Assembly: GCA_963920525.1 (NCBI GenBank)
Contig: OY986435.1
Coordinates: 99,032,115-99,096,114, forward strand
Source of the DNA: Dichetophora obliterata
Lineage: Eukaryota; Arthropoda; Insecta; Diptera; Sciomyzidae
Direction of reading: 5' to 3'
Length of the DNA stretch: 64,000 bases
Part shown: positions 20,075 through 30,355 of the stretch, piece by piece
Layout: each line of letters begins with the position of its first letter
Position numbering within the stretch: position 1 is the stretch's first letter
Notes under the pieces: model-generated
Database searches by the model: none
Seen by the model: the letters and a program-made list of their open reading frames with translations, nothing else
Told to the model about the DNA's origin: nothing
Program-made: the position numbers and the translations under genes

Positions 20075-20312
20075 GGTAACGAGTGAAAACGTAAGTGTTC
20101 GGTTAAATACATATTAATGTTGTTACCCAAAATGAGCAAACGTAACGGCACGAAACTAAACGAAACAGTTTGACAAGACGTATTAAGGCCCAACCAAAAT
20201 AGACGTTTCGCTCCGTAACGAGTAAAAACTTAAGTGTTCGGTTAAATACATAATAATGTTGTTACCCAAAATGAGCAAACGTAACTCAACGAAACATTTT
20301 GACAAGACGTAT
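20075..20312 (+). repeat. Two direct copies of a 100-bp GTAACGAG...ACGTATT unit
   Basis: GTAACGAGT...AAGTGTTCGGTTAAATACAT...GTTGTTACCCAAAATGAGC...TTTGACAAGACGTATT occurs at 20075-20184 and again at 20215-20312. The copies are separated by the left inverted end of the MITE described next. It probably reflects a nested or duplicated subterminal part of that element. Confidence 0.75.
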
Positions 20313-20608
20313 TATTCCGTAAGAACCTAACTGCTAGCGTAGCAACTCGTCAACAACAGCTGTGCAGTTTTTATTTTATTTTCATCAATTTGTTTCAACT
20401 TCGCCATTATTTCACTCATTTTTCACAAATCTTTATTAAAAACTACAAAATGCACTATATAAATAAATAAATAATACTTGATTGCCTACTGATCAGCTGT
20501 TTAAGGCGAGTTGAGCAAATCGTTTAATTTCAGGTTAAATCCGTAACGAGTGCAGACGTTCGACAAAATGCTATCGTCTCGTTTCGTCTATTTTGGTTCG
20601 GCCTTTAT
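20185..20608. mobile_element. MITE with AAGGCCSAACCAAAATAGACG ends
   Basis: Inverted ends of about 23 bp: left AAGGCCCAACCAAAATAGAC, right read inward AAGGCCGAACCAAAATAGAC, both continuing G. The flanks show a possible 4-bp TATT duplication (weak). About 420 bp long, no ORF. Superfamily not assigned. Confidence 0.65.
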
Positions 20609-20639
20609 TTATTTTTTTGCGGGGGTATCCCATTGAGAC

Positions 20640-20795
20640 TGATTTCATTTTTTTGTTGGGTGCTATTTTATTGCATTTGGGAGTTATGTCAGTAATTTTG
20701 AGTTTTTTAACTTTCGTTGGGCTTATTTCATTGGGTTTTATTTTATTGGGTCTTACTTCATTGGGGGTTATTTCAGTTGGGGGTTATTTCGTGGA
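20640..20795 (+). repeat. Degenerate TTCATTGGG simple repeat
   Basis: Several diverged copies of a roughly 15-18 bp unit (TTATTTCATTGGG and variants) in direct order. It produces a 105-codon hydrophobic frame at 20593-20910, which I do not regard as a gene. Confidence 0.6.
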
Positions 20796-20910
20796 GTCAA
20801 GACACGAGACTACTGAAAATCTTAAGCTGCTTTTCCATGTGATCTTTCAGTATCTTATCTTATTTTTAGTTAGAAAGAAAGAGCATGCGAGCCCTATCTT
20901 ACGGAATTGA

Positions 20911-21143
20911 CTAAAGTGAGTGTGGAAAATGCATAAATTTTCTATTTTTATAGCATGTGATATCCTGTCATTTCATGAGATACTAAAGGAGAGAAAAAGT
21001 GCATTATGCATTACTCAAAAGTCTTGAGCTATTAATCTTTTGCTTGCAAGCAACGAGCCGTTTGACAAGCAAGAAAGTCTCTAGTAAGGAAGTTACATTG
21101 ATCTAATTAAAAAAATAAAATTGTAAATAAATTCATTTTGTAT
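20911..21143. other. 3' flank of ZAD gene
   Basis: AT-rich, nothing recognised. The zinc-finger gene to the right ends on the minus strand at 21174, with a likely poly(A) signal at 21144-21149. Confidence 0.5.
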
Positions 21144-21149
21144 TTTATT
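21144..21149 (-). promoter_or_regulatory. Poly(A) signal of ZAD gene
   Basis: AATAAA on the minus strand, 25 bp past the stop codon of the zinc-finger gene. Confidence 0.6.
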
Positions 21150-21173
21150 GGTATAATCATCTTGTGCTTTAAC

Positions 21174-22002
21174 CTACGTATGGTTTTCTGCTGCACCAAT
21201 AAATCTATTTTTGACACGAATCTTCTCATATGGATCGAATGGTACTTCACTCTCCTGAAATTTGTGTTCCTTCAGCTTACGATGTGATTTTAATGCCGAT
21301 CCGCTAATAAATGCAATGCTACAAACATTACACTTGTAAGGTTTTTCGCCGGTGTGTCTCCTTAAGTGAATTGTCAAATCATTGGACTGCGAAAAACTAC
21401 GATCACATTCCGTACACTTATATGGCCGCTCTCCCGTGTGAATACGCAAATGCCTGGTAAGTTTGTTTGGGCGTGCAAATGTTTTGCCACAAACTGAACA
21501 GACGTGCGGTCGTTCGCCAGTGTGTTTCCTTTGGTGTATAGTTAGATCTTGCCGACGCGGAAATCCTTTATTGCAATCTTCGCATTTGTAAGGTGTTTCT
21601 CCAGTATGACGTCGTATATGAACAACGAGGCTGGCCTGAGAAAAGCTCTGCCCACAATAAGGACATAAGCCACGTTTGTACGTGTGCAGTTTTTTTCCAT
21701 CCATTGTTTTTTCCTGATCTTGATCTAGATTATGAACTAAAGAAGCGTGTCGTATTAGATTATCCTTACGTGCAAAAGTTCGAGGACACCTAATGCAAGT
21801 GAAATGCTCTTTTGGTGGATTTGGTATCATGGCTACAACGGCCGCAATTTCTTCCGGTGGAGCATATGTGTGCGCAATTTTAATATGCCGATGTAGTGAC
21901 TCAAGTCTTGCAAAATTCCGATGGCATTGGTCACATTTATGCCATGAGCTATTTGCCAATAAGTTTTTCGTATGTATACTTTGGTCGGATTGACTCGGCT
22001 TA
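21174..22002 (-). CDS. ZAD/C2H2 zinc-finger protein, exon 3 (seven fingers)
   Basis: Last coding exon, with acceptor GCAATAG ending at 22003 and stop TAG at 21176-21174. It encodes seven C2H2 fingers in sequence: HKCDQCHRNF, FTCIRCPRTF, GLCPYCGQSF, YKCEDCNKGF, HVCSVCGKTF, YKCTECDRSF and YKCNVCSIAF, each with HxxxH or HxxxxH ends. Fingers 3-7 are joined by TGE(T/R/K)P(Y/H) linkers, the mark of DNA-binding arrays; fingers 1 and 2 are set apart. The split Ser codon joins exactly with exon 2. The three exons give a 460-residue protein. It is a nuclear transcription regulator by family; the one-to-one Drosophila orthologue is not identified. Confidence 0.93.
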
Positions 22003-22053
22003 CTATTGCAAGTATGTAAAGAAAATTAATTAAAATTAAAAAATAAATTTTAC

Positions 22054-22460
22054 CTTGTTGTATTAGGCATCGAAATATGTCCACTTTCACATTGGTCAGC
22101 AACATTCACATTTTCGCTTGTATCAGTATCAATTGCATCCTCAGTGTTTTCTGCTTTCAAACTTTCCTTTGAAATTGATTTAATTTTTTCAATTTTAAGT
22201 TCGCTCTCCGAATGTGTTTCATATTTGCAAAAGCCTTCATCATTGAGCAAATCTTGAAAGTCGTCTTCTAGTACTTCCATTTCCTTATTATTGTCAGCTT
22301 CGTACAGATATTCCAAATAATATTTTCCGTCTGCGGGTATCTGTTCTCTCAAAATACTTTCAGATTTTGATACACGACACACAAATTGGTACGCAATCAG
22401 CATTGTTTCCGTGCAGTCACTGCAAATGTGCTTTGGAGCATTTTCTTCATTGTACAAAAC
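22054..22460 (-). CDS. ZAD/C2H2 zinc-finger protein, exon 2
   Basis: Middle exon with acceptor ATATTTAG before GTTTTGTAC and donor AG|GTAAAA. It starts VLYNEENAPKHICSDCTETM, giving the second CxxC pair of the ZAD dimerisation domain at protein residues 62-65 and the helix AYQFVCRVSKSE. It continues as an acidic linker (NNKEMEVLEDDFQDLLNDEG, ENTEDAIDTDTSENV). The intron to exon 3 is only 51 bp (22003-22053). TTG or internal ATG starts are not needed, because exon 1 at 24162-24308 supplies the start and the first CxxC in phase. Confidence 0.9.
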
Positions 22461-23039
22461 CTAAATATGAAATAAGATAATATAATCTATACTAACATAA
22501 TTAATAGAAAAAATCAGTCTACAATTATTGTGTTGCGAGTAAACTTCTAAACTATTTGTTGGATTGACGTGAAAATTTTTCAGATGTCTTTCACAACATC
22601 TTCTGAAGGAAATGGGTTTTGTAATATTTCGATTGCCAAAACACAGGATGGATTAAGTGACCTATTGTCACTAAAGACACATGAAAAAAATGTGTTAATT
22701 GTTTTTGCAAGTAATAATATACAACAATAAATTCACAATAACCATGTAAACACGGATACCCTACAATAAGATTTGCATTTGCTGAGACAGGACCCCAAGA
22801 TTAACGACCTACACCCCTTAAATGCGCCACAACATTCAAACGGTGTCAACTAAATTTCAATTAGTCAATCTTAAAAAAATTGCATCAGATTGCTTATATT
22901 TTAACTAAAAACAAAGTAAAGTTCCAGTGTTGTGACATGATATTTAAAATAAGTCCAGTATAATGACGGGTAATCTCTGCTAGTATAGTAGCTTACCATA
23001 CTTTTAGACGGTAAGCGTCCTGAAGACTTATCCCGAGAA

Positions 23040-24070
23040 ATAATTCAAGAATAGCAACAACTCTAACTTGAAATTTTTTTAAGACTATATGGATTTTGCC
23101 CTCCTTAATCCAAATCTGAATTAGTTCCAAAGTTATAGGGGCCGAAATTGTGAAAAATGAGTCTGAAACACAAGTTTTTTCCCTTTTATGTAAGCATTAT
23201 GTGTATCAAGATGAAGTTAATGTGGTTGCCTCATTTGCGACACATTAGGCCCATTGTGATACTAAGAATTAATTTTTCTTTATATTTTTAAACCAATTGG
23301 AGCTAAGATTCGGTATACCAAAGATCTCGAGTTTGTCAAGGTCATTGAAGAAAGAGCTTTTGAGTCAGCGTTGGGGAAGTACTGTATATTTTTCCTACTC
23401 TCTATCTCTACAGCTTCGTTGAGGGGTGTGTTCAACCTCTGAGCGTGTCTGCCAATCAGGCAATGCCCTGTAATGACCCCTACTGATGTGGGCTCTACTA
23501 AGGGAGATGAGTTCTTCTTAAAGCTTAAGTGTAAGTCTGGGCCAGATTTTCCGCGTTTTATTACACTTGTTTCCTGCTGACCACCTACTGTTGGTTTTAT
23601 TGCAGGATAGCTCATGTGTACCGAGTTTTCATATCGTTAGAGGAATAATACCCATTGTATTCGAGTAAAGAAAGGTTCTTTTATTGCCTAATCAACGAAA
23701 TATCAGCCACAAAAACCCATCGATAACTTTAGAATCTATGACATTCTGTTTGCAGTTATTTTCAATAGATATAATAGAAGCAAAAAAGTCGTAATGTGCA
23801 ATATTTTTCCTGTCTAAAAAGAGTTATATCTTCAAGAGTTATGCATTGATTTATTTTAAGCCTCGTTGAATGGATAGATAATCGCATTACCTTTTGATAC
23901 CCATGTTAAGTTTTGTTGAAAAACTGAAATACAAAGTTTTGTAAGCCAATTTTCCAAACTTTGGACTCCTTTAACTTCTAAACCAGATTAGACCGGCAAA
24001 GATTTTTAAGATTTGGATTAAGGGAGTCTACAAATTTAAAATTAGAGTTGTCGCTATTCTTGAAACGTTC
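23040..24070. repeat. Inverted repeat inside ZAD intron
   Basis: The left arm contains TCAAGAATAGCAACAACTCT and CCTTAATCCAAATC. The right arm, read on the minus strand, has TCAAGAATAGCGACAACTCT and CCCTTAATCCAAATC in the same order. The arms are about 80 bp and 85-90% similar, with a loop of about 0.9 kb. It may be the ends of an old transposon with a LINE fragment inside. Confidence 0.6.
23280..23615 (-). pseudogene. LINE C-terminal remnant (possible)
   Basis: Minus-strand frame of 111 codons containing VGVITGHCLIGRHAQRLNTP. This resembles the T-GHC..G.H...L segment that precedes the Cys-rich C terminus in RNase H-bearing LINEs of flies. The following Cys motifs are not recognisable. I treat it as a decayed fragment, not a gene. 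Confidence 0.4.
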
Positions 24071-24161
24071 CAGCGGTTATTGCCTTCGATTAGATCTTCG
24101 TTCTTCCCGACGGTCAAAACGTACAATTATAGTACTAAAAGGAAATTTTATTTGCCTTCAC

Positions 24162-24308
24162 ATTAGTCACCCGTGCTAGGACATCTGCTAAATGTATTTT
24201 CTCCTCTAATTCTACGGTATCAAAGAGAGAATGAGTTTTTTCGTGATTTTCCAGACAAACCCGGCATTTTTTAATATTAAAATTAAATATTGTTTCCACA
24301 ACAGCCAT
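24162..24308 (-). CDS. ZAD/C2H2 zinc-finger protein, exon 1
   Basis: Exon of 49 codons starting ATG at 24308-24306: MAVVETIFNFNIKKCRVCLE, then HSLFDTVELEEKIHLADVLA and RVTN, ending before GTGAAG. Residues 15-18 (CRVC) are the first zinc-binding pair of a ZAD domain, and IHLADVLARVTN followed by VLYNEENAPKHIC in exon 2 gives the normal ZAD spacing between the two CxxC pairs. It is phase 0 at its end, and the three exons sum to 461 codons with the stop. The ZAD domain dimerises insect C2H2 factors. The exon is too short to show up as a long ORF. Confidence 0.88.
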
Positions 24309-24347
24309 TAAAAAACACTATTATTTTGTAGAGTAGAGATGTCAAAC

Positions 24348-24376
24348 TATCGATGGCACTGTCGATGGTATCGATT
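24348..24376 (-). promoter_or_regulatory. DRE-like motifs in ZAD gene promoter
   Basis: Two TATCGAT words (24348-24354 and 24369-24375) lie 40-70 bp upstream of the ATG. TATCGATA-type DRE sites bound by DREF are common in core promoters of housekeeping and ZAD genes in flies. The position fits a TATA-less promoter; no TATA box was seen. Confidence 0.5.
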
Positions 24377-24418
24377 GTTTCATATTTTTAAAGTCCGAAC
24401 GCATTTGGACAACAAGCG

Positions 24419-24451
24419 ACATATCTCCATTCTGTCGTAATGGAGATATGT
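24419..24451. repeat. Perfect 13-bp-arm hairpin upstream of ZAD gene
   Basis: ACATATCTCCATT, a 7-nt loop CTGTCGT, then AATGGAGATATGT: a perfect inverted repeat about 110-145 bp upstream of the ZAD start codon. Function unknown. Confidence 0.85.
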
Positions 24452-25330
24452 AGAGCAACATGATTTTAATAAACGCGACAGCAACAAACTACAGCAGCAA
24501 ATGTTTTTAACATTTGATATTTACAATCAATTATTTTTAAGGATTTGTGCTCATTTAGTATATGTACGTAATTCTATCAATATAATTTGCAACATTTGTA
24601 GCACGAAAAAATGACAAATGTATATAATGGAAGAAGTTTCCTTTTGTTGCATTTCAAATTAGAATTAAATTAAAGCTGGCGACAACGGCATTCAATGCCG
24701 CGAGACAATGTCGTCGTAAGAGTCTTCAAGAATTCTTCCCATAAGAAATACATGCAAATGAAAAGTGACATTTAGCGTTTGCCGCCCGTCGCGAGCTATG
24801 TGTTCAGGCATTAAGACTATTCAGTAAAAGATAGTTTTCAGGGTATATTAATCTAGGTATTATGTATAAACTGTCAGTCATTATACGCATGGGAGCATAA
24901 CGTAAAACAGAGGAAATGACGATAAGCAATGTTGCTTCTGTACTAAAAACAAAAGCAGGGGCATTTTATTTTTTAATTGCACAGCTAATTTACATTTATT
25001 TTCAAGATCTTGGAATTGTTTGAAAGAAAATATTTGCAAATATAAATTTTTTATTAACCCTATGGCAAGTTGTATGATTTTATTATTTAAAATATTTTTC
25101 AATTAAGTAAGGGTTGATATAAAATGCAGTTGCAAATATGCGAAATTCAGCATTAAGGAAAATGCAATACTTAAAACAATAAATCTTAGGAAAAAATATT
25201 TTAAGAAAAGTTGGAGCTAAATCCAAAAAAAAATCCCCTTATTGGTTTGTATGGGCTTACATTACTTGGTTTTTGAAAAGCCTACAGCGCAGTCGCGTCT
25301 TATAGTACCTGGGTTAATATGCCTTGGTAG
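24452..25330. other. Intergenic sequence
   Basis: AT-rich, with one GC-richer stretch near 24676-24720 (GCGACAACGGCATTCAATGCCGCGAGAC). The minus-strand frame at 24881-25102 is not gene-like. Nothing else recognised. Confidence 0.45.
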
Positions 25331-25344
25331 CAAGGTTGCCAGCC

Positions 25345-25615
25345 AAAATTCGTAACAATTCCCACGAAAATTACCTTTTTCTCAAAGTTACATAAATTAA
25401 ATACCACCAAAATTCCCATGGTAAAGATAAACAAAAAAAAATTCCCACAGCAATTAAAAAATACCAAAAAAATCCCACGATGATTTCAAATCACCACAAA
25501 AATACCACGCGTTTTAAAAATACCACCAAAAATCCCATATGCATTTAAAAATCCCACAAAAAATCCCATACGTATTAAAAAATACCACGAAAAATCCCAT
25601 ATGTATAAGAAATTT
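25345..25615 (+). repeat. AAATACCAC/AAATCCCA degenerate array, left
   Basis: About ten diverged copies of a 25-30 bp unit built from AAAAATACCAC and AAAATCCCA, in direct order on the plus strand. Confidence 0.75.
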
Positions 25616-26837
25616 TAAGAAGTTTAGAAATACCAGAAATTTTTGCATTTAAATAAGCAGAAATAAATAGACACGTCTATAGTTAAAAATTTTGCATTTA
25701 TTGTCTTTGTTTCAAAACTATAACAAATAAATAACCCAAGTAGAATTTTGCGACCACAGGTTACTTAATACACATTTTTACATGACGACGTTGCAGAGAT
25801 ACCTATTTGGATAATATTTTATGGAAAAAGTTTGTAAAAATTCCTATTTGTAAAAATTCCTATTCTTAAATAAAGCCTTCAATGTGACTTTCCTTTTTAA
25901 TACTATTTTACCACTAGGTCACGGAATGTTGTAACGATTTATCAAGTTTTACCTTTAAAAAATGCATCACTCAACTGTAAGGACTAAAATTCCTACGTAA
26001 TTTTATCCCCACATGACTTCTTACTTTTATTTCCATTTTCAGTACACCTGTGAGCTCACGACTGGGTCGAGCACCGGTACAAAAGAGAGCAACTGCAACC
26101 CCGTAGGGATTGCAACGGTTCGACGGCGTAACATGTCGAAGCATTACCCCAAGCATAAGCAAGTGTGGCGGGTGTGACCTACACGAATATATATATGAGT
26201 TAGAATTAAGGGTAATGAATTCAAATTATACCCCATATTGTTCATTGAAACATCATTTATCCTACCTCGATGGTAGCAATAAATATAAGAAGAAATAACT
26301 TGCGTAAATGTAAGTGAGTTTGCGGGTTTTATTTATAATATTAGTGAAGGCATGGTGTCTTCTAAACAGCGGAGGCGAGTAGACCATCTACCAGTTGTTT
26401 GAGACATTAAGGTAGATATTCTAACCCGCCTGTGGAAATAAATATAGGTAATAAAATTATAGAATAAGAAGTTAAGATTTCCTTATATTTAGTTAGAATA
26501 CATTTTACTACGGGGTAGTTTTATACACCCAAATTTATTTAGTTTAAGCAACCAGCGATATACGGCTAGAAATGTCTTAGGTACTCCCATTTAACATTTA
26601 GGTATTCCACATAGGTTACCCAGGTCTGGTTCAGTGCTAAGTTTTCCTACAGGGACAGTCTACTCGTGTTAATGTGTTTTTATTTCTTTTCTTTGCATGT
26701 TTTGACGTAACGGCTCCAAGCTAACAATCATATAGCTAGCTAAACAAACGGCAACATCACGCGATATTCTAGAATAAACCACGAGAGAGAGAAACCACCG
26801 ACAAGACCAACAGTAACCTACGCGTGAGAGGAGGAGT

Positions 26838-26848
26838 ATTTAAGCCAG
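26838..26848 (+). promoter_or_regulatory. TATA-like box of unit A
   Basis: GTATTTAAG in a GAGGAG context, about 220 bp before the ACGTC block. Placement is by resemblance only. Confidence 0.35.
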
Positions 26849-27059
26849 AACTTAGCATCGAGGAAGTTTTGTTACAACTGTGGAAATAGACAGACGTGCC
26901 GGTCTGCAACCAGTGTACGCTAGTTTTCGTTGGTGGCAGACATAGCGCTGCCCATACCAACCGTCGACTTCAGAAGCAGCAACGAAGATAATATTTTACA
27001 GTATCACCGTCGCTAAGCGGAAACGTAGCATACATACGCTATAGTGCAGTAGCGACGAC

Positions 27060-27480
27060 ATTTACCACTTGCGGACGTCGTCAACTACGCCAACGTCGAT
27101 TTAAATACGTCCACAGCAGCAAGATACGTCAGCGTCGCTCAATACGTCCACGTCGATCTAAGACGTCAACGGCAGCAAGATACGTCAACGTCGCTTAATA
27201 CGTCCACGTCGATTTAAATACGGCAACAGCAGTAAGATACGTCAGCGTCGCTCAATACGTCCACGTCGATCTAAGACGTCAACGGCAGCGAGATACGTCA
27301 ACGTCACTTAATACGTCCACGTCGATTTAAATGCGTCAACAGCAGTAAGATTCGTCAACGTCGCTCAATACGTCCACGTCGATCTAATACGTCAACAGCA
27401 GCAAGATACGTCAACGTCGCCAAAAGACGTCTGCGTCGAGTTAATACGCCGACTTCAGCCGAATACGTCGACAGTAACAG
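27060..27480 (+). repeat. ACGTC-rich tandem repeat of unit A
   Basis: About seven units of roughly 58-60 bp, each with ACGTCAACG or ACGTCCACGTCGAT and a GCAGCAAGATACGTC segment. GATCTAAGACG and GATTTAAATACG variants alternate, giving a dimeric period near 118 bp. CG-rich and non-coding, within AT-rich surroundings. Confidence 0.85.
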
Positions 27481-28084
27481 CGCTTTGACCACCGCAGCAG
27501 CGACTACAGCAGCAGCGAACGTAGCGTATACTCCAGCAGCTCCGAGGACAGCCGGATAGCAACGTAACTAGTATCCCATTCTTTATTTTATTTTATTTAA
27601 TCATTATCATATGATATTATAATAACTTTTTATGCTAAGTATCATTAAAAATTATAGTGAAGGATTTCCTATATAATTTCGTTTCATCTCATTTAGCGAT
27701 TCATTTAGTTAGAGATTTCGTATAGCTAGTTTTAGGAATTTAATCAATTAAATACCTACTAGATTATCTCAACCCAATATTTAATAATAATTTCGTATTA
27801 TTAAAAATAATCATGATCAGATAATGTTTTCTACATAATTTAGGTTCACCTTATTTAGCGTTTTCTTTAGTTATAGATTTCATATAGCTAGGTTTAGGGA
27901 TTTGCTCAATTAAAGTTCTATTAGATAATCTCAAACAAACTTTTTAAAAATATTTTCTTTTGCACTCGCGGAGTGCCTCCTCACGTTATCGCGAAGCGTA
28001 CTTCCAGAAATCGGTTGCAATCACCCAACCAAGCCAGCAGTAGGTCAAATAGAGGTTGTGAAGAGTTCTAGGGTAACTTTGAGT

Positions 28085-28420
28085 CAAAAGCGGGCGATTC
28101 AGGGGGCCTAACCCCAATCGCTTTTGAACTCCATTCTCCCATCTCGGGACCAGGTCATTTAATACACCAGTAGAGTCTCTAGGGCTAGGTACCTGGCGAG
28201 GAGTTTTGATCAAGGCCGGGCGAATGGGCCTAACCATACTCGGGTTTGGTCAAACGCTCTGCAAATCGGAGTTGGGCGAATGGGCCTAACCATACTCGAT
28301 TTCGACTAGCCACCCCTCCAATCGGACCCGGGCGAATGGGCCTAACCATACTCGGGGTCGATTACTGCGTGCCTCGATCGGAGTCGAGCGAATGGGCCTA
28401 ACCATACTCGGCTTCCGACC
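28085..28420 (+). ncRNA. Tandem covarying RNA-hairpin array A
   Basis: Four hairpins with 56-bp spacing (centres about 28230, 28286, 28342, 28398) and a diverged one centred at 28108. The four share the loop CGAATGGGCCTAACCATA, which can itself form AUGG-GCCUAA-CCAU. The outer stems differ in sequence but pair: 15 of 16 at 28205-28254, 11 of 11 at 28266-28305, 11 of 12 at 28321-28362, and about 11 with one bulge at 28377-28418. The diverged unit keeps the GCCTAA loop but has GGGG/CCCC instead of AUGG/CCAU, and CAAAAGCG/CGCTTTTG outside. G-U pairs occur on the plus strand, so the transcript is likely plus. Confidence 0.7.
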
Positions 28421-28944
28421 AGCCACGTTTTAGCCTGAAATCATTCCTGAGAATGTTCGTATAGAGAGTTGTACCTTAGGACCGAGCGGTGTAGAGAATA
28501 GGACCAAAAGGTACCAAGGGCACCAAAGGGCACCAACATAGCAGGGGTTAGTCCAGATGAAACTCGTGTTTTCCCAACGCCAAGAGACGGTGACACTATT
28601 GTGACATACAACGTATAACGTGAGAAGGCTACTCTAACTAAGTAACGAGATAAGGTTATTTCTTACGGAATAACCGGCGAGAAAGTAGTTTAGGACTAGG
28701 TTTAAAAGAAGAGTAAACACCTAGGTAAGAAGACACTAGGGTACTAATTAAAACAAAAAGATTTTGTAGTCGAAATATATTATAACTATGTAAAATCATA
28801 ATACATGGAACTAGGCTAATACTTATTAATTATACTAGACAATAGGTTCACCAATACATACTTGAGACTCGCCTTCAGCGAAGTCAGGTACTAGCAGATA
28901 AGTCATTTTTTGTAAATTAGATTTAAGCGTATTAGCGATTGTTA

Positions 28945-28950
28945 AATAAA
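28945..28950 (+). promoter_or_regulatory. Poly(A) signal of unit A
   Basis: AATAAA about 120 bp before the right end of the LTR-like unit, as expected for an R/U5 boundary. Confidence 0.45.
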
Positions 28951-29085
28951 CATCATTGAATTCTAATACTGCTGTCTTTTGATTTGGTGTCCGTTTATTT
29001 TTATAAACGAACAAATATTTGCAACGGACCCTGGATCCGGCGAGCGCGTCCTCGGCCGGAATTTGGGTCGTTACACAACTATGGA

Positions 29086-29889
29086 ATAATAACTTAAGAT
29101 GTTATCATTTTGTAACGATTAGATAATTGCGACCCAAGTGTAGGCTCTTTCTATTTAAAATGGTGGCCGCAAATTATTATTATATTTTCCTAACAATAAA
29201 CATGAAATTGCTTTTATATTGTATTGTTAAGCTTTTCAACTATGTTTTATTGATTGCTTACATTAAAAACTATTACTGAAATTTGTGTACAATACTTTCT
29301 TCAGAAAACTTTTAAAAACATTTTTTATTAATATATGAAATTATTACAAAATTTTCTGAATTTAGATTGCGCTTAAATTTTTAAGAAGTTTAGGCTGTTT
29401 TTTACCGGAAATCTTCTTTCCCATCTACATTTAGCTCCAAAAATATCCAAAACACCTTATATTATGTTGTACTCTTATATTTTATATAAATTTTAATTAT
29501 AAAATAATTTATAATAATTATGGCTGTAAACAAAATTGGCAACTCTGTAATGCATTTATACTAAAATGTAATAAGTAACTTCAAAATAATTTTTACTAAA
29601 ACAATGTCGGCATTGTGTTGCACCACTTTCGAAAAATAGTGATCTCTGTAACGTAACCAATACATAACATCATGTCAATGTTGACACAAAAATAAACGCT
29701 ACGACGTCGCTGCAACCCAAATATGGACCATCAGTTCTAGTTGGGAACATACAAATTGTTTCACATAAAGTTAATTGTTACACATATCACATGTTTTCGT
29801 CTTATATTTGAGATCGTGAATTTTATTTGTATGTATCCATTTAATAATTTCTAAAACGATAGTGTGCTTATAAAAATAAAATAATAAAA
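29086..29889. other. AT-rich sequence
   Basis: No gene or repeat recognised between the LTR-like unit and the 150-bp tandem repeats. Short minus-strand frames here are not gene-like. Confidence 0.45.
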
Positions 29890-30355
29890 AATAAACAAAA
29901 TAAAATAAAAATATTGTTTTCAAAAATATTTCTGGTTTGTGAGGTGATAAGCAATTCATTTAAACACAACATGACTTTTCAAAAATTTAGGTACTTATTT
30001 CTAATATCTAATAATAAAAGTGACTTGAGAATAAAAAATAACCATAATAAAATATGTATACAGTTTTCAAAGATATTTGTGCTTTGTGAAGTGATAAACA
30101 GTGAATTTAACACAATATGATTTTTCAAAAAATTAGGCACTTATTTCTAATATAAAATAATGTCAGTGACTTCAAAAATAGAAAATAAACAAAATAAATT
30201 AAATATTAGTTTTCAAAGATATTTGTGTTTTGTAAAGAGATAAACAGTTAATTTCAACACAATATGATTTTTAAAAAATGTAGGTACTTATTTCTCATAT
30301 AAAATAATATACATAAGTGACTTCAGAAATAAAAAATAAACAAAATAAAATATAT
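29890..30355 (+). repeat. Tandem repeat, three copies of about 150 bp
   Basis: Units start near 29917, 30067 and 30215 with TTTTCAAAGATATTTGTG...TTTGTGAAGTGATAAAC. Each contains CACAATATGATTTTTCAAAAAAT, AGGTACTTATTTCTAATAT and AGTGACTTCA. Copies are about 85% alike. Non-coding. Confidence 0.85.

Larger units (their letters stand above)
22461..24161 (-). other. ZAD gene intron 1 (1.7 kb) with repeats
   Basis: Intron between the two halves of the ZAD domain. It contains a long inverted repeat (arms about 23040-23115 and 23990-24070) and a LINE-like remnant at 23280-23615. The donor is GTGAAG after ...RVTN and the acceptor is ATATTTAG. Confidence 0.75.
25930..29085 (+). mobile_element. Non-coding LTR-like unit A with hairpin array
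   Basis: Unit of 3.1 kb with no ORF of note. Its ends are inverted: TGTTGTAACGA at about 25929-25939 and TCGTTACACA at about 29068-29077, which fits a long solo LTR starting TG and ending CA. Internal order: a TATA-like TATTTAAG near 26841, an ACGTC-rich tandem block (27060-27480), T-rich sequence (27570-27605), a hairpin array (28085-28420) and AATAAA (28945-28950). No target duplication could be confirmed. A similarly organised unit lies at 56.6-58.7 kb. Confidence 0.5.

Noticed and set aside
20593..20910. Hydrophobic 105-codon frame
   Set aside because: It is the translation of a degenerate TTCATTGGG simple repeat.
22595..22670. Possible extra ZAD exon (DNRSLNPSCVLAIEILQNPF) with a good acceptor
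   Set aside because: Joining exon 1 (24162-24308) directly to exon 2 (22054-22460) gives the normal ZAD spacing and phase; adding this segment spoils both, and its donor is poor.
28085..28420. CRISPR-like regular repeat array
   Set aside because: Eukaryotic context, no unique spacers, and the varying parts are paired stems rather than spacers.
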